64,000 nt of DNA from an uncultured Arthrobacter sp. (GTDB lineage: Bacteria > Actinomycetota > Actinomycetes > Actinomycetales > Micrococcaceae): the NCBI RefSeq assembly GCF_947493765.1, contig NZ_CANLSZ010000005.1, positions 124,001 through 188,000 on the forward strand, given 5' to 3'. Under the pieces are notes generated by a model that was not told where the DNA came from, ran no database searches, and saw nothing but the letters and a program-made list of their open reading frames with translations. Shown here piece after piece: positions 16,066 to 27,093 of this stretch; the first letter of the stretch is position 1; every line of letters starts with the position of its first letter. The translations under genes and the position numbers were made by a program.

Positions 16066-17832
16066 GTGCTGTGCGCGATGCGCCAGCGGGAGGCCGTCGG
16101 CATCGAGCTGGTCGTCCTCCGCGCGGTGTGCGGGGTCGTTGACTTCCTTCTCGAGCCTCTTGACCTCCTTGTTGCGCTTCCGCAGCCTCCGGATGAGATT
16201 CGCGATCATCAGGAGGATCACGAAGGAGAAGGGGAAGGCGCCGATGATGGTGCCTGTCTGGACGGTGTCCACCACGGCCGTGCCGCCGATGGAGAGCAGG
16301 ATCATCGCAACAGCAGCGATGCTGACGACGAGGATCACCCTGAACCAGGGACCGGACTTGTTGGGCGCCGAGACGAACTCCGCGAGGGCGTAAGTACCCG
16401 AATCAAGGCTCGTGACGTAGTAGGTGGCCACCAGGATGGTCGCGACGACCAGAAGCAGGCCGCCGACGACAGGAACCATGCCCAGCATCGAGAACAGGCC
16501 GCTGGAGGTGTCGGCCGCGACCCCGTCCGAGATGGAGCGGTCGGTCTGGTCGTCGTAGTAGACGGCGGCCGAGCCGAGGATCCCGATCCAGATCATCACG
16601 ATCAGCGAGGGGATCACGGTGACGCCGATGACGAACTCGCGGATGGTCCTGCCACGGGAGATGCGGGCGATGAAGCCGGCGACGAAGGGCGAGAAGGCGA
16701 TGACCCAGCACCAGATGAAGACCGTCCACCAGCCGTTCCAGCTGTCCTGCCAGCTCTCGATGGGAGCTGCCGCAGTGGGTGAGTCGGTCCAGAAGCTCAT
16801 CGGGATGAAGTTGTAGAAGAACGAGCCGAAGGTCTCGGAGATGTTGGAGATGATGTAGATGGTCGGTCCGAAGACGAACACGGCACCCATGAGGACGATG
16901 CTCAGGATCGAGTTGGCCTCACTGACCCTCTTCATGCCCTTGTTGACTCCGAGGAAGGCCGAGACGGCGGTCAGGCCGCCGAGTCCGATGATCACGGCGA
17001 TCCAGAGGCCGGGACCCGCGCTGAGGCCCGTGAAGGACGAGAGGCCGGAGGTGAACTGCAGGGCGGCGAAGCCGAACGAGGTCGCCAGGCCGAGGACCGT
17101 CGCGATGATCGCGAGCAGCTCGACGATCACGCCGGCACCACGCTGGGTCTTCTTGGGCAGGAAGTCCACGGTGGCTTCCCGGAACGTCAGGGTTTTCCCG
17201 AGGTTGTGGTGCGAGTAGGCGAGGCAGACCGCCACCACGCAGTACATGGCCCAGGCGGTGAGGCCCCAGTGGAAGTAGGACCAGACGATGCCGCCGCCGG
17301 AGGTGTTGGCCTGCGGTGCGATGACCGGGCTCTCGTCGCGCAGCATGATCGGCTCGGCGACCGACCAGAAGATGAGTCCGATGCCCTGGCCGCAGGCGAA
17401 CAGCATGGAGTACCAGGCGAAATTGCCGTGCTCGGGCTTGGCCTGCGGGCCGCCGAGTCGGATCTTCCCCACGCGGCTGAAGGCGAGCCAGCCACAAACG
17501 CCGAGGGCGACGAGGGAGTAGAGGACGAACAGCCAGGTGAAGCCGGAGGTGACGAAGGTGCGCAGCTCGCCGATGACCCCGGCGGCACCCTCGGGGTTGA
17601 GGGTGACTGCGATCACCAGACCGATGATCAGCAGCGGCGGCAGGATCTTGATGATGGCGCGGTCCAGCGGAGGGATGACCCGGCCGCGGAAGCGGGGTAG
17701 CTCGACCTGGCGCGGGGGCTTGCCCCCGTCGCCCCGGGCCGCCTTGGTCGAGGTCGACGTGCTGCCGCCTTCGGCGCCGACCTCGTTCGTGGATGCCGCT
17801 CGGGCGGCATCCAATTGCTCATGATTGGACAT
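16063..17832 (-). CDS. BCCT family transporter, probable creatine/creatinine or betaine-like uptake
   Basis: About 589 residues with twelve hydrophobic segments. BCCT hallmarks are GIGLIFWSVAEPIML, the GGGIVWSYFHWGLTAWAMYCVVAV segment (the WxxxHWGxxxWxxY-type motif), and WTVFIWCWVIAFSPFVAGFIARISRGRTIREFV. The C-terminus is charged (RRLRKRNKEVKRLEKEV), as in regulated BCCT members. These transporters carry trimethylammonium or related compounds with Na+ or H+. Being first of the run BCCT-creatininase-creatinase, it probably imports the pathway substrate. ATG 17832 (MSNHEQ) was chosen; an in-frame start 30 bases earlier exists. Confidence 0.9.
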   Translation of the reverse strand: MSNHEQLDAARAASTNEVGAEGGSTSTSTKAARGDGGKPPRQVELPRFRGRVIPPLDRAIIKILPPLLIIGLVIAVTLNPEGAAGVIGELRTFVTSGFTWLFVLYSLVALGVCGWLAFSRVGKIRLGGPQAKPEHGNFAWYSMLFACGQGIGLIFWSVAEPIMLRDESPVIAPQANTSGGGIVWSYFHWGLTAWAMYCVVAVCLAYSHHNLGKTLTFREATVDFLPKKTQRGAGVIVELLAIIATVLGLATSFGFAALQFTSGLSSFTGLSAGPGLWIAVIIGLGGLTAVSAFLGVNKGMKRVSEANSILSIVLMGAVFVFGPTIYIISNISETFGSFFYNFIPMSFWTDSPTAAAPIESWQDSWNGWWTVFIWCWVIAFSPFVAGFIARISRGRTIREFVIGVTVIPSLIVMIWIGILGSAAVYYDDQTDRSISDGVAADTSSGLFSMLGMVPVVGGLLLVVATILVATYYVTSLDSGTYALAEFVSAPNKSGPWFRVILVVSIAAVAMILLSIGGTAVVDTVQTGTIIGAFPFSFVILLMIANLIRRLRKRNKEVKRLEKEVNDPAHRAEDDQLDADGLPLAHRAQH

Positions 17833-17905
17833 GCCAACGTCTCTTTCGTTGGGCGGCCGCACATCGACGGCTGCGAGATTGCTCGAGGACTCGAGACACT
17901 GAGTT

Positions 17906-17962
17906 GTTGCGGACGTTGCAACGGTGTTCCACAGATCGTACAGTGGTGAGCGTCACAGTCAA
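17906..17962 (-). promoter_or_regulatory. BCCT promoter with GTTGC-N7-GCAAC operator
   Basis: Minus strand: TTGACT (17962-17957), 16 nt, TACGAT (17940-17935), 12 nt, then GTTGC-N7-GCAAC (17922-17906). The operator falls immediately after the expected transcription start, with a leader of about 75 bases to the ATG at 17832. Confidence 0.7.
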
Positions 17963-18030
17963 GAGGTCGAACAGAATGTGATCCGGGAAGTCAATGGCCC
18001 GGCGAGCATCAGCTGGATCGATCCGATGTC

Positions 18031-18080
18031 TTGACCCGATGTGATCTTCATCCTATGGTGGGTGCAATCTGATATATCAG
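18031..18080 (+). promoter_or_regulatory. glyA-sox operon promoter with CTGATATATCAG palindrome
   Basis: TTGACC (18031-18036), 17 nt, TATGGT (18054-18059). Nine bases further is the perfect 12-bp palindrome CTGATATATCAG (18069-18080), which would cover the transcription start region. It is unlike the GTTGC-N7-GCAAC operator, so a different regulator, possibly the FCD GntR protein, is suggested. No glycine riboswitch was recognised in 17963-18107. Confidence 0.6.
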
Positions 18081-18107
18081 TTGTCGACGGAAAGGCAGGG
18101 ACCTTCG

Positions 18108-19505
18108 ATGGTTCAGGAAACGACGATCTCCTCCGAGGAGTCCAGGACGAACCCGACGGCGGCAGTGGAGGGTGCCAACGGGCCGGTCGTCTCGCCGTCG
18201 CTGACCGCTGATCTCGCGGACCTGGATCCCGAGATCGCAACACGCATCGATGCGGAGCTCAGCCGCCAGCGTGAGGGCCTCGAGATGATCGCGTCGGAGA
18301 ACCACACCGCCCAGGCCGTCATGCAGGCACAGGGCTCGGTCCTGACCAACAAGTACGCCGAGGGATATCCCGGAAAGCGCTACTACGGTGGGTGCGAGCA
18401 CGTCGACGTCGTCGAGCAGTTGGCGATCGACCGGGTCAAGGACCTCTTCGGCGCGGGTTTCGCGAATGTGCAGCCCCACTCCGGTGCGCAGGCCAATGCC
18501 TCCGTGATGCACGCCCTGATCCGGCCGGGAGACACCATCCTCGGGCTGAACCTCGCGCACGGCGGGCACCTGACCCACGGGATGAAGATCAACTTCTCCG
18601 GTCGGCTCTACGACGTGGCCGCCTACGGGGTGGACCCCGAGTCGCACCTGGTGGACATGGCCGAGGTGGAGCGACTGGCGGTGGAGCACCAGCCCAAGCT
18701 GATCATCGCCGGCTGGTCCGCGTACCCGCGCCAGCTGGACTTCGCCGCCTTCCGGCGGATCGCCGACAAGGTGGGTGCCTACCTCCTCGTGGACATGGCC
18801 CACTTCGCCGGGCTCGTGGCCGCCGGACTGCACCCCTCCCCGGTTCCGCACGCCCACGTGGTCACGTCCACGACGCACAAGACGCTGGCCGGCCCGCGCG
18901 GCGGGATCATCCTCTCCAACGACGCCGATATCGCCAAGAAGATCAACTCCGCGGTCTTCCCGGGGCAGCAGGGCGGCCCGCTGGAGCACGTCATCGCGGG
19001 GAAGGCCGTCGCCTTCAAGATCGCCGCCACGGAGGAGTTCCGCGAGCGGCAGGAGCGCACCCTCGAAGGAGCCCGCATCCTCGCCGAGCGCCTGGGCCGT
19101 CCGGATGTCGCCGAGCGCGGCATCGGCGTGCTCACCGGAGGCACCGACGTGCACCTCGTCCTCGTGGACCTGCGCAACTCCGAGCTGGACGGCCAGCAGG
19201 GCGAGGATCTCCTGGCCTCGATCGACATCACCGTCAACCGCAACGCCGTCCCGTTCGACCCGCGTCCGCCGATGGTCACCTCGGGTCTGCGCATCGGTAC
19301 GCCGGCGCTCGCCACCCGAGGCTTCAGCACCGAGGCCTTCGTGGAGGTCGCGGACATCATCGCCCTGACCCTCGTGGCCGGCACCCAGCAGGGGCCGGCC
19401 GACACCGCAGTCCTCGACGAGCTGCGGGACCGCGTCCTCGCACTCGCCCGGCAGCACCCGCTCTACCCCGACCTCGCGCCCCTCTCAACCCCGATCGGAG
19501 CCTAA
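18108..19505 (+). CDS. glyA: Serine hydroxymethyltransferase
   Basis: 465 residues. Converts glycine plus 5,10-methylene-THF to serine (PLP-dependent). Motifs: [86 protein letters not shown] (PLP lysine in TTHK), and [15 protein letters not shown]. The N-terminal extension (about 40 residues) is longer than in E. coli. ATG 18108 has GCAGGG 7 bases upstream. It heads the operon glyA-soxBDAG-sdaA-purU. There it combines glycine and the methylene group, both released by sarcosine oxidase, into serine. This is likely a catabolic copy rather than the housekeeping one. Confidence 0.95.
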   Translation: MVQETTISSEESRTNPTAAVEGANGPVVSPSLTADLADLDPEIATRIDAELSRQREGLEMIASENHTAQAVMQAQGSVLTNKYAEGYPGKRYYGGCEHVDVVEQLAIDRVKDLFGAGFANVQPHSGAQANASVMHALIRPGDTILGLNLAHGGHLTHGMKINFSGRLYDVAAYGVDPESHLVDMAEVERLAVEHQPKLIIAGWSAYPRQLDFAAFRRIADKVGAYLLVDMAHFAGLVAAGLHPSPVPHAHVVTSTTHKTLAGPRGGIILSNDADIAKKINSAVFPGQQGGPLEHVIAGKAVAFKIAATEEFRERQERTLEGARILAERLGRPDVAERGIGVLTGGTDVHLVLVDLRNSELDGQQGEDLLASIDITVNRNAVPFDPRPPMVTSGLRIGTPALATRGFSTEAFVEVADIIALTLVAGTQQGPADTAVLDELRDRVLALARQHPLYPDLAPLSTPIGA

Positions 19506-19509
19506 GACC

Positions 19510-20727
19510 ATGGCCGAAAAACTTCCGGAGCACCCGGACTTCCTCTGGCACAACCCCGACCCCAAGCCCTCCTACGACGCGATCATCGTCGGAGGCGGCG
19601 GTCACGGCCTGGCCACCGCGTACTTCCTCGCGAAGAACCACGGGATGACGAACATCGCGGTCCTGGAGAAGGGCTGGCTCGCCGGCGGGAACATGGCGCG
19701 CAACACCACGATCATCCGGTCGAACTACCTGTGGGACGAGAGCGCGGCGATGTACGAGCACGCGCTCAAGCTGTGGGAGACCCTGCCCGAGGAACTCGAG
19801 TACGACTTCCTGTTCAGCCAGCGCGGCGTGATGAACCTCGCCCACACGCTCGGGGACGTCCGGGAGAGCATGCGCCGCGTGGGTGCGAACCAGCTCAACG
19901 GCGTCGACGCGGAGTGGCTCGACCCGAAGCAGGTCAAGGAACTTTGCCCCATCCTGAACATCAGCGACAACATCCGCTACCCGGTCATGGGCGCCACGTA
20001 CCAGCCCCGTGCTGGTATCGCCAAGCACGACCACGTGGCCTGGGCCTTCGCCCGCAAGTGCGACGAGCTCGGCGTGGACATCATCCAGAACTGCGAGGTG
20101 ACCGGGTTCGTCAAGGACGGCAACAGGGTGACCGGCGTCAAGACCACCCGCGGGACCATCAACACCGAGAAGGTGGGTCTGTGCGCAGCAGGTCACAGCT
20201 CGGTCCTGGCGGAGATGGCGGGTTTCCGACTGCCCATCCAGTCCCACCCGCTCCAGGCCCTCGTCTCCGAGCTGCACGAACCCGTCCACCCCACGGTGGT
20301 CATGTCCAACCACGTGCACGTCTACGTCTCCCAGGCCCACAAGGGCGAGCTCGTCATGGGCGCCGGCGTGGACTCCTACAACGGGTACGGCCAGCGCGGC
20401 TCGTTCCACGTCATCGAGCACCAGATGGCGGCCGCCGTCGAGCTCTTCCCCATCTTCGCCCGGGCGCACGTCCTGCGGACCTGGGGCGGGGTGGTGGACA
20501 CCACGCTGGACGCATCGCCGATCGTGGGGACCACGCCCGTGGAGAACATGTTCGTGAACTGCGGCTGGGGCACCGGAGGTTTCAAGGGCACGCCGTCCGC
20601 GGGCTACACCTTCGCCCACACCATCGCGACCGGGACGCCGCACGAGCTCAATGCGCCCTTCGCGCTCGAACGCTTCGAGACCGGCGCCCTGATCGACGAA
20701 CACGGCGCAGCCGCCGTGGCCCACTAG
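19510..20727 (+). CDS. soxB: Sarcosine oxidase, beta subunit
   Basis: 405 residues. The catalytic flavoprotein subunit of heterotetrameric sarcosine oxidase, which oxidatively demethylates sarcosine to glycine with H2O2 and a one-carbon unit passed to THF. The FAD motif is [19 protein letters not shown] (about 24-42). The [12 protein letters not shown] segment places His173/His175 where FMN is covalently attached in characterised corynebacterial/arthrobacterial enzymes. The C-terminal [19 protein letters not shown] is conserved. Starts 4 bases after the glyA stop. Confidence 0.95.
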   Translation: MAEKLPEHPDFLWHNPDPKPSYDAIIVGGGGHGLATAYFLAKNHGMTNIAVLEKGWLAGGNMARNTTIIRSNYLWDESAAMYEHALKLWETLPEELEYDFLFSQRGVMNLAHTLGDVRESMRRVGANQLNGVDAEWLDPKQVKELCPILNISDNIRYPVMGATYQPRAGIAKHDHVAWAFARKCDELGVDIIQNCEVTGFVKDGNRVTGVKTTRGTINTEKVGLCAAGHSSVLAEMAGFRLPIQSHPLQALVSELHEPVHPTVVMSNHVHVYVSQAHKGELVMGAGVDSYNGYGQRGSFHVIEHQMAAAVELFPIFARAHVLRTWGGVVDTTLDASPIVGTTPVENMFVNCGWGTGGFKGTPSAGYTFAHTIATGTPHELNAPFALERFETGALIDEHGAAAVAH

Positions 20728-20766
20728 CCGTCGTCCGCGACCTCCGATCCCAGAAAGAAGAAGCAC

Positions 20767-21183
20767 ATGCTGCTCATCTCCTGCCCCAACTGCGGCTCCC
20801 GTGACGAGACCGAGTTCCACTACGGTGGCCAGGCCCACGTGCCCTACCCGGAGAACCCGGACGAACTGACCGACCGGCAGTGGGCCGAGTTCCTGTTCTA
20901 CCGCGACAACACCAAGGGCTCGTTCGCCGAGCGCTGGCTGCACAGTACCGGGTGCCGCCAGTGGTTCAACATGCTCCGCGACACCGTCACCTACGACATC
21001 CAGGCCATCTACCCGATGGGTGCGCCGCGGCCCGTGCCGGACGCCGGTGAGCCGGCCGACTTCGGCACCGCCAGCCTGGCCCCCGACAGCACCACCACGG
21101 GAACCACGGGCCCGAGTGTCGCCTCGACCGACCTCGGCCCCGCGGAACCCGCCGCCACCGCCCCGAAGGGAGCAATGAAGTGA
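20767..21183 (+). CDS. soxD: Sarcosine oxidase, delta subunit
   Basis: 138 residues. The zinc-binding small subunit: ligands Cys6 and Cys9 (ISCPNCG) with His59 and Cys63 (WLHSTGC) match the known SoxD zinc site. The conserved part ends near residue 98. The last 40 or so residues are a Thr/Ser/Ala/Pro-rich tail longer than the usual SoxD. The stop overlaps the GTG of soxA by 4 bases. Confidence 0.93.
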   Translation: MLLISCPNCGSRDETEFHYGGQAHVPYPENPDELTDRQWAEFLFYRDNTKGSFAERWLHSTGCRQWFNMLRDTVTYDIQAIYPMGAPRPVPDAGEPADFGTASLAPDSTTTGTTGPSVASTDLGPAEPAATAPKGAMK

Positions 21184-24122
21184 CTTCCCAGAATTCCCGC
21201 CTCGCCGAGGGCGGGCGCATCGACCGCACCATCTCCTGGCGTTTCACCGTCGACGGCGAGGAACTCTCCGGGCACCCGGGGGACACCCTCACCTCCGCCC
21301 TGCTGGCCAACGGCCGGATCGCGGCGGGCGACTCGCTCTACGAGAACCGCCCCCGTGGCATCGTCTCCGCCGGCGTGGAGGAACCCAACGCCCTGGTCCG
21401 CATCTCCCCGCGGTTCCCCGGCGATGTCGCCGAGTCCATGCTCCCGGCGCCCACGGTGACCCTCGTGGACGGGTTGAAGACCGAGTTCCTCAACGGCCGC
21501 GGGCGTCTGGACCCGGAGGAGGACCGCGCCGAGTACGACAAGAAGTACATGCACACGGACATCCTGGTGGTGGGCGGCGGACCGGCGGGCCTCATGGCCG
21601 CGCGGGAGGCCATGCGCACCGGCGCCCGCGTGATGCTGCTCGACGACCAGTCCGAGCTGGGCGGATCGCTGCTGTCGGGCTCCACGGCTCCCGAGCTGGC
21701 GGAGACCATCGAGGGCAAGCCCGCGCTGGCCTGGGTGAACGACGTCGAGGCCGAACTGGTCTCGGGTGCAGAGTGCACCGTGCTCAACCGCACCACGGTC
21801 TTCGGAGCGTACGACGCCAACTACATCATCGCGGTCCAGAACCGCACCGACCACCTCTCCAGCCCGGCGCCCCCCGGGGTGTCCCGGCAGCGGATCTGGC
21901 ACATCCGTGCCTCGCAGGTCATCCTCGCCCCCGGCGCGCACGAGCGCCCGCTGGTGTTCGAGAACAACGACCGCCCGGGCATCATGCTCGCCTCCGCGGT
22001 ACGCACGTACCTGAACCGGTACGCCGTCGCGGCCGGGCGCAAGGTCGTCATCAGCACCACCAATGACAGCGCGTACGCCCTCGCCGCGGATCTCACTGCA
22101 GCCGGCATCGAGGTCGCGGCCGTCGTCGACGCCCGTCCCGAGCACTCGGACGTGGCCTCGGCCGCGGCGTCGGCGGGTACCCGGGTGCTCGTCGGCAGCG
22201 CGGTGGCCGACACCTCGGCCTCCGCGGACAATCGGCTCGACGGCGTGACCGTGCGCGGCATCACCGACGACGGTGAGCTCACCGAGACCGTCGAGGAGAT
22301 CGCGTGCGACCTGCTGGCGGTCTCCGGCGGGTGGAGCCCCGTGGTGCACCTCCACTCCCAGCGCCAGGGCAAGCTGCGCTGGGACGACGAGCTCGCGGCC
22401 TTCGTGCCGAGCACCGTGGTGCCCGACCAGCAGTCCATCGGCTCCGGCCGCGGCAGCTTCGCCCTCGAGGACTGCCTCGCCGAAGGTGGCGCCGCGGGCC
22501 TGACGGCCGCGATCGCCGTCGGGTCGAGCGACGCGACGGCGCCCGGCGCGCCGGCGGAGCCGACCGCGTCGGCCCCCACCCGCCAGCTGTGGCTCGTCCC
22601 GGGTCAGACCGGGACGCCGGACGAGTGGTACCACCACTTCGTCGACTTCCAGCGGGACCAGACCGTGGCCGACGTCCTGCGCTCCACGGGCGCGGGCATG
22701 CGGTCCGTGGAGCACATCAAGCGCTACACGTCCATCAGCACGGCCAACGACCAGGGCAAGACCTCGGGCGTGAACGCGATCGGCGTGATCGCCGCGGCCC
22801 TGCGCACGGCGGGCGAGGCCTCCCGCGGTATCGGGGACATCGGTACCACCACGTACCGCGCACCCTTCACCCCGGTGGCCTTCGCGGCACTCGCGGGCCG
22901 CCAGCGCGGGGAGCTGTTCGACCCCGCGCGGAAGACGTCCATCCAGCCCTGGCACGAGGCCCACGGCGCCCTGTTCGAGGACGTTGGGCAGTGGAAGAGG
23001 CCGTGGTACTACCCCCAGGACGGGGAGGACATGGATGCGGCTGTGCTGCGCGAGTGCGCCGCCACCCGCGACTCGGTGGGCTTCATGGACGCCACCACGC
23101 TCGGCAAGATCGAGATCCGCGGCAAGGACGCCGGTGAGTTCCTGAACCGGATCTACACGAACGCGTTCAAGAAGCTCAAGCCCGGCTCGGCACGCTACGG
23201 CGTGATGTGCACCGCGGACGGCATGATCTTCGACGACGGCGTGACCCTGCGCCTCGACGAGGACCGGTACTTCATGACCACGACCACCGGCGGCGCCGCG
23301 AAGGTGCTCGACTGGCTCGAGGAATGGCTGCAGACCGAGTGGCCGGAACTGGATGTGCAGTGCACGTCCGTGACGGAGCAGTGGACCACCATCGCCGTCG
23401 TGGGACCTAAGTCCCGCGCGGTACTCGCGAAGGTGGCCCCCGAGCTCGACGCCGACGGCGGACTGGACGCGGAGGCCTTCCCGTTCATGACGTTCCGGGA
23501 GACCACGCTCGCGTCGGGTGTACGGGCGAGGGTCTGCCGCATCTCCTTCTCCGGTGAGCTGGCCTACGAGATCAACGTGCCGGCCTGGTACGGGCTCAAC
23601 ACCTGGGAGTCCGTCGCGGCCGCCGGGGCCGAGTACGGGATCACGCCGTACGGCACGGAGACCATGCACGTGCTGCGTGCGGAGAAGGGCTACCCGATCG
23701 TGGGCCAGGACACCGACGGCACCGTCACCCCGCAGGACGCGGGCATGGAGTGGGTGGTCTCGAAGGTGAAGTCCTTCATCGGCAAGCGCTCCTACGCCCG
23801 GGCCGACGCCCAGCGCGAGGACCGCAAGCACCTGGTCAGCGTGCTGCCCGCCGACGGCAGCTTCAGGCTGCCGGAGGGGTCGCAGCTCGTGGCGAAGGGC
23901 GCCTCCACCGATCCGGCCGAGGGCCAGGTCTCCATGGAGGGCTTCGTCACCTCCAGCTACCACAGCGCGGCCCTCGGCAGGTCGTTCGCGCTGGCGCTGA
24001 TCAAGAACGGGCGCGGACGGATCGGCGAGACTCTCGTGGCCGTGGCCGGAGACAGAAGCGTCGACGTCGTCGTGTCAGATACCGTGCTATTCGACCCCGA
24101 AGGGACCCGCAAAGATGGCTAA
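21180..24122 (+). CDS. soxA: Sarcosine oxidase, alpha subunit
   Basis: 980 residues from GTG 21180. Order of domains: a ferredoxin-like N-terminal region (about 1-100, [28 protein letters not shown]), a Rossmann flavin/NAD domain beginning [20 protein letters not shown] (about 125-145) with [32 protein letters not shown], and a C-terminal GcvT/aminomethyltransferase-like folate domain (about 590-970, [28 protein letters not shown]). The last domain captures the methyl-derived carbon on THF. It overlaps soxD by 4 bases and soxG by 8. Confidence 0.95.
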   Translation: MTSQNSRLAEGGRIDRTISWRFTVDGEELSGHPGDTLTSALLANGRIAAGDSLYENRPRGIVSAGVEEPNALVRISPRFPGDVAESMLPAPTVTLVDGLKTEFLNGRGRLDPEEDRAEYDKKYMHTDILVVGGGPAGLMAAREAMRTGARVMLLDDQSELGGSLLSGSTAPELAETIEGKPALAWVNDVEAELVSGAECTVLNRTTVFGAYDANYIIAVQNRTDHLSSPAPPGVSRQRIWHIRASQVILAPGAHERPLVFENNDRPGIMLASAVRTYLNRYAVAAGRKVVISTTNDSAYALAADLTAAGIEVAAVVDARPEHSDVASAAASAGTRVLVGSAVADTSASADNRLDGVTVRGITDDGELTETVEEIACDLLAVSGGWSPVVHLHSQRQGKLRWDDELAAFVPSTVVPDQQSIGSGRGSFALEDCLAEGGAAGLTAAIAVGSSDATAPGAPAEPTASAPTRQLWLVPGQTGTPDEWYHHFVDFQRDQTVADVLRSTGAGMRSVEHIKRYTSISTANDQGKTSGVNAIGVIAAALRTAGEASRGIGDIGTTTYRAPFTPVAFAALAGRQRGELFDPARKTSIQPWHEAHGALFEDVGQWKRPWYYPQDGEDMDAAVLRECAATRDSVGFMDATTLGKIEIRGKDAGEFLNRIYTNAFKKLKPGSARYGVMCTADGMIFDDGVTLRLDEDRYFMTTTTGGAAKVLDWLEEWLQTEWPELDVQCTSVTEQWTTIAVVGPKSRAVLAKVAPELDADGGLDAEAFPFMTFRETTLASGVRARVCRISFSGELAYEINVPAWYGLNTWESVAAAGAEYGITPYGTETMHVLRAEKGYPIVGQDTDGTVTPQDAGMEWVVSKVKSFIGKRSYARADAQREDRKHLVSVLPADGSFRLPEGSQLVAKGASTDPAEGQVSMEGFVTSSYHSAALGRSFALALIKNGRGRIGETLVAVAGDRSVDVVVSDTVLFDPEGTRKDG

Positions 24123-24750
24123 GACCACAGCTCACACAGTACGAGACAACGATCTCTCCCGCAGGACGAGCCCGGCCGCACCGCTCGCGGACGCCTTCGA
24201 GGCCGGCTCCGTGGCCGGCGTCGTGGAACTGCGCGAGGAGCCCTTCCTGACCATGGTGGGCCTCCGGGTGCAGCGGGGGACGGAGGTCGGCGAGCGCATC
24301 GCCGCGGTCACCGGCGGTCTGCCCGAGGCCTCGGGCGGTGTCAGCGGCAACGAGGACAGCTCCGTGCTCTGGCTCGGCCCCACCGAGTTCCTGGTGGTGG
24401 CTCCGATGGAGGCCCACGAGACGCTCGGCGGCACCCTGATCCAGTCGCTGCGCGACGCGCTCGGCGACGGAGCGGGGCAGGTGGTGGATCTCTCCGCCAA
24501 TCGCACCACGTTCGAACTGACCGGGTCGCGGGCCCGTGCGGTCCTGGAGAAGGGGTGCTCGCTGGACCTGCACCCCCGTGTCCTCGAGGCGGGCACGGCG
24601 CTGTCCACGGAGATCGGCCAGATCCCCGTGGTCCTCTGGAAGACCGGTGACGAGAGCTTCCGGATCTTCCCCCGTGCCTCGTTCGCGGACTTCCTGGGCC
24701 GCTGGCTCCTCGATGCGATGCGCGAGTTCGCCTCGCCCGAGGTGCCCTGA
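24115..24750 (+). CDS. soxG: Sarcosine oxidase, gamma subunit
   Basis: 211 residues with the SoxG/YgfZ-like fold. The segments [82 protein letters not shown] and [21 protein letters not shown] are typical. It is a structural subunit. ATG 24115 lies inside the end of soxA (8-base overlap). The TGA is immediately followed by the sdaA ATG. Confidence 0.93.
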   Translation: MAKTTAHTVRDNDLSRRTSPAAPLADAFEAGSVAGVVELREEPFLTMVGLRVQRGTEVGERIAAVTGGLPEASGGVSGNEDSSVLWLGPTEFLVVAPMEAHETLGGTLIQSLRDALGDGAGQVVDLSANRTTFELTGSRARAVLEKGCSLDLHPRVLEAGTALSTEIGQIPVVLWKTGDESFRIFPRASFADFLGRWLLDAMREFASPEVP

Positions 24751-26124
24751 ATGGCACTGAGTGTCCTGGATCTGTTCTCCGTCGGCATCGGGCCCTCGTC
24801 CTCCCACACCGTGGGCCCGATGCGGGCGGCCAAGCTGTTCGCCGACGGGCTCGAGGAGGACGGCGTCCTGGGCTCCACCCGGCGGGTCCAGGCCGAACTG
24901 TTCGGCTCCCTCGGCGCCACGGGGCGGGGCCACGGATCGGACAAGGCGGTGGTCCTCGGCTTCAAGGGACTGCTGCCCGAGACGGTCGACACGGCGGCGG
25001 CGGACGATCTCGTGGCAGCCGCGGCCCTCGATGCGGAGCTCTGGGTGGGAGGCAGCCAGCGCGTCGACTTCAACTGGGACGAGGACGTGGTGCTGCACCG
25101 GCGCAAGTCCCTGCCCGCCCACCCCAACGGGATGACCTTCCGCGCGCTGGATCATGCCGGTTCGGTCCTCACCGAACGGAGCTACTACTCGATCGGCGGC
25201 GGCTTCGTGGTGGACGGCGATGCCGACGCCGCCGACCGCGTGGTGGCCGACTCGACCGTACTGCCCTATCCCTTCACCTCCGCCGACGAACTGCTCGAGA
25301 TCTGCAGTCGTGAGGGGATGTCCATCTCGCAGGTGATGCTCGCCAACGAGCTGACCTGGCGCACGGAGGAGGAGCTGCGCGAGGAACTGCTGAGCCTCTG
25401 GGCCGTCATGCGTGAGTGCGTGGACAACGGCTGCGCCGCCGAGGGGATCCTCCCCGGCGGGCTCAAGGTGAAGCGCCGCGCGCCGGCGCTGTACCAGACG
25501 CTGAACGCCGATCTCGGCGTGAGCGATCCGCTGCGAGCCATGGAGTGGGTGAATCTGTTCGCGCTCGCCGTGAACGAGGAGAACGCGGCCGGTGGCCGTA
25601 TCGTCACGGCCCCGACCAACGGCGCCGCGGGCATCATCCCGGCCGTGCTTCACTACTACACGAAGTTCGTCCCGGGCGCCGACGACGACGGCGTGGTCAC
25701 CTTCCTCCTGACGGCGGCCGCCGTCGGGATCCTGTTCAAGCTCAATGCCTCGATCTCCGGGGCCGAGGTGGGCTGCCAGGGAGAGGTCGGATCGGCCTGC
25801 TCCATGGCCGCGGCAGGCCTGTGCGAGGTGCTCGGCGGTACGCCGACGCAGGTGGAGAACGCGGCGGAGGTGGGGATCGAGCACAATCTCGGTCTCACCT
25901 GCGACCCCGTCGGCGGGCTGGTCCAGATCCCGTGCATCGAGCGCAACGCGATCGCCAGCGTGAAGGCGATCAACGCGGCGCGCCTGGCCCTGCACGGCGA
26001 CGGCAGTCATAAGGTGTCTCTGGACAAGGCGATCAAGACCATGCGGGAGACCGGTGCCGATATGAAGTCCAAGTACAAGGAGACCTCCAGGGGTGGCCTC
26101 GCCGTGAACGTCATTGAGTGCTGA
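24751..26124 (+). CDS. sdaA: L-serine ammonia-lyase (iron-sulfur L-serine dehydratase)
   Basis: 457 residues, single-chain type. Deaminates serine to pyruvate using a [4Fe-4S] cluster. Motifs: [27 protein letters not shown] (beta domain start), [15 protein letters not shown], and cluster cysteines in [11 protein letters not shown] and [19 protein letters not shown]. The chain ends in ...VNVIEC, the C-terminal cysteine known to occupy the cluster in resting enzymes. It begins directly at the soxG stop, so it is in the same transcript. It drains the serine formed by GlyA into pyruvate. Confidence 0.95.
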   Translation: MALSVLDLFSVGIGPSSSHTVGPMRAAKLFADGLEEDGVLGSTRRVQAELFGSLGATGRGHGSDKAVVLGFKGLLPETVDTAAADDLVAAAALDAELWVGGSQRVDFNWDEDVVLHRRKSLPAHPNGMTFRALDHAGSVLTERSYYSIGGGFVVDGDADAADRVVADSTVLPYPFTSADELLEICSREGMSISQVMLANELTWRTEEELREELLSLWAVMRECVDNGCAAEGILPGGLKVKRRAPALYQTLNADLGVSDPLRAMEWVNLFALAVNEENAAGGRIVTAPTNGAAGIIPAVLHYYTKFVPGADDDGVVTFLLTAAAVGILFKLNASISGAEVGCQGEVGSACSMAAAGLCEVLGGTPTQVENAAEVGIEHNLGLTCDPVGGLVQIPCIERNAIASVKAINAARLALHGDGSHKVSLDKAIKTMRETGADMKSKYKETSRGGLAVNVIEC

Positions 26125-26125
26125 G

Positions 26126-26995
26126 ATGGCCCGGAGTGACGAGGCGGCGGACGAGTACGTCCTGACACTGGACTGCCCGGACAGGCCGGGTATAGTCCAC
26201 GCGGTGTCCGGGTTCCTGCTGGAGCACGGGTGCGACATCCTGGACAACAAGCAGTTCGGGGAACGCTCTCAGAGGCACTTCTTCATGCGCCTGCACGTCC
26301 GGGCCGAGGGCGGTCCTTCCGCCGAGGACCTCCGGGAGGCGTTCGGCGCGGTCGCGGAGGAGTTCGGGATGCGGTGGCGGCTGGAGCCGCACAGCGCCCG
26401 ACGTCGCGTGCTCATCATGGTCTCCAAGTTCGGGCACTGCCTCAACGACCTGCTGTTCAGGACGAGGAGTGGTGAACTGAACGTGGAGGTGGTGGCCGTG
26501 GTGTCGAACCACACCGATCACCAGAGGCTCGTGGAGTGGCACGGCATCCCGTTCTTCCACGTGCCGGTGACGGCGGACACCAAGCCGGCCGCGGAGGAAC
26601 GCCTCCTCGAGCTGGTGGAGGAGTTCGAGGTGGAGCTCGTGGTGCTGGCCCGGTACATGCAGGTCCTCAGCGACGGGCTGACCCGGAAGCTGGACGGCCG
26701 GGCGATCAACATCCACCACTCGTTCCTCCCGAGCTTCAAGGGAGCCAAGCCCTACCACCAGGCGTACGAGCGCGGTGTGAAGACGGTCGGGGCCACGGCC
26801 CACTACGTCAACAGCGAGCTGGACGAGGGCCCCATCATCTCCCAGCAGGTGGTGGAGGTCGATCACACCTACGGGCCCGAGGACCTCGTCGCGGCGGGCA
26901 GGGACACCGAGTGCAAGGCGCTCAGCAACGCGGTGCGCTGGCACTGCGAGGGCCGCGTGATCCTGCAGGGCAACAGGACCGTGGTCCTGCGCTAG
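26126..26995 (+). CDS. purU: Formyltetrahydrofolate deformylase
   Basis: 289 residues from ATG 26126, one base after the sdaA stop (an in-frame TTG at 26114 overlaps it). The N-terminal ACT domain is YVLTLDCPDRPGIVHAVSGFLLEHGCDILDNKQF. The C-terminal formyltransferase-fold domain carries the Asn-His of INIHHSFLPSFKGAKPYHQAYERGVK and the Asp in ELDEGPIISQQ. It hydrolyses 10-formyl-THF to formate and THF, regenerating folate while one-carbon units pour in from sarcosine. A strong terminator follows. Confidence 0.95.
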   Translation: MARSDEAADEYVLTLDCPDRPGIVHAVSGFLLEHGCDILDNKQFGERSQRHFFMRLHVRAEGGPSAEDLREAFGAVAEEFGMRWRLEPHSARRRVLIMVSKFGHCLNDLLFRTRSGELNVEVVAVVSNHTDHQRLVEWHGIPFFHVPVTADTKPAAEERLLELVEEFEVELVVLARYMQVLSDGLTRKLDGRAINIHHSFLPSFKGAKPYHQAYERGVKTVGATAHYVNSELDEGPIISQQVVEVDHTYGPEDLVAAGRDTECKALSNAVRWHCEGRVILQGNRTVVLR

Positions 26996-27023
26996 GAGTA
27001 CCACGCGAGCAGTGCGGAGAAGG

Positions 27024-27050
27024 CCGACCGGACCACCGGTCGGTCTTTTT
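27024..27050 (+). terminator. Rho-independent terminator after purU
   Basis: Stem CCGACCGG (27024-27031) and CCGGTCGG (27036-27043), loop ACCA, followed by TCTTTTT. It is the only hairpin I found here with a clear T-run, and it ends the glyA-sox-sdaA-purU operon. Confidence 0.9.
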
Positions 27051-27093
27051 CGTGGCCCGTTCCGGGGATCACGGGATCGGAGTGCCGGAACCC

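Noticed and set aside
17963-18107. Glycine or SAM riboswitch upstream of glyA
   Set aside because: The leader after the proposed promoter is only about 40 bases, too short, and has no matching conserved core.
21009-23963. Very long open frame antisense to soxA, and similar long antisense frames elsewhere (for example 3677-5281, 8 kb, 54 kb, 61.3-62.9 kb)
   Set aside because: High-GC codon bias keeps antisense frames open. Their products are rich in Arg, Gly, His and Val with no domain pattern, while the sense strand encodes clear families.
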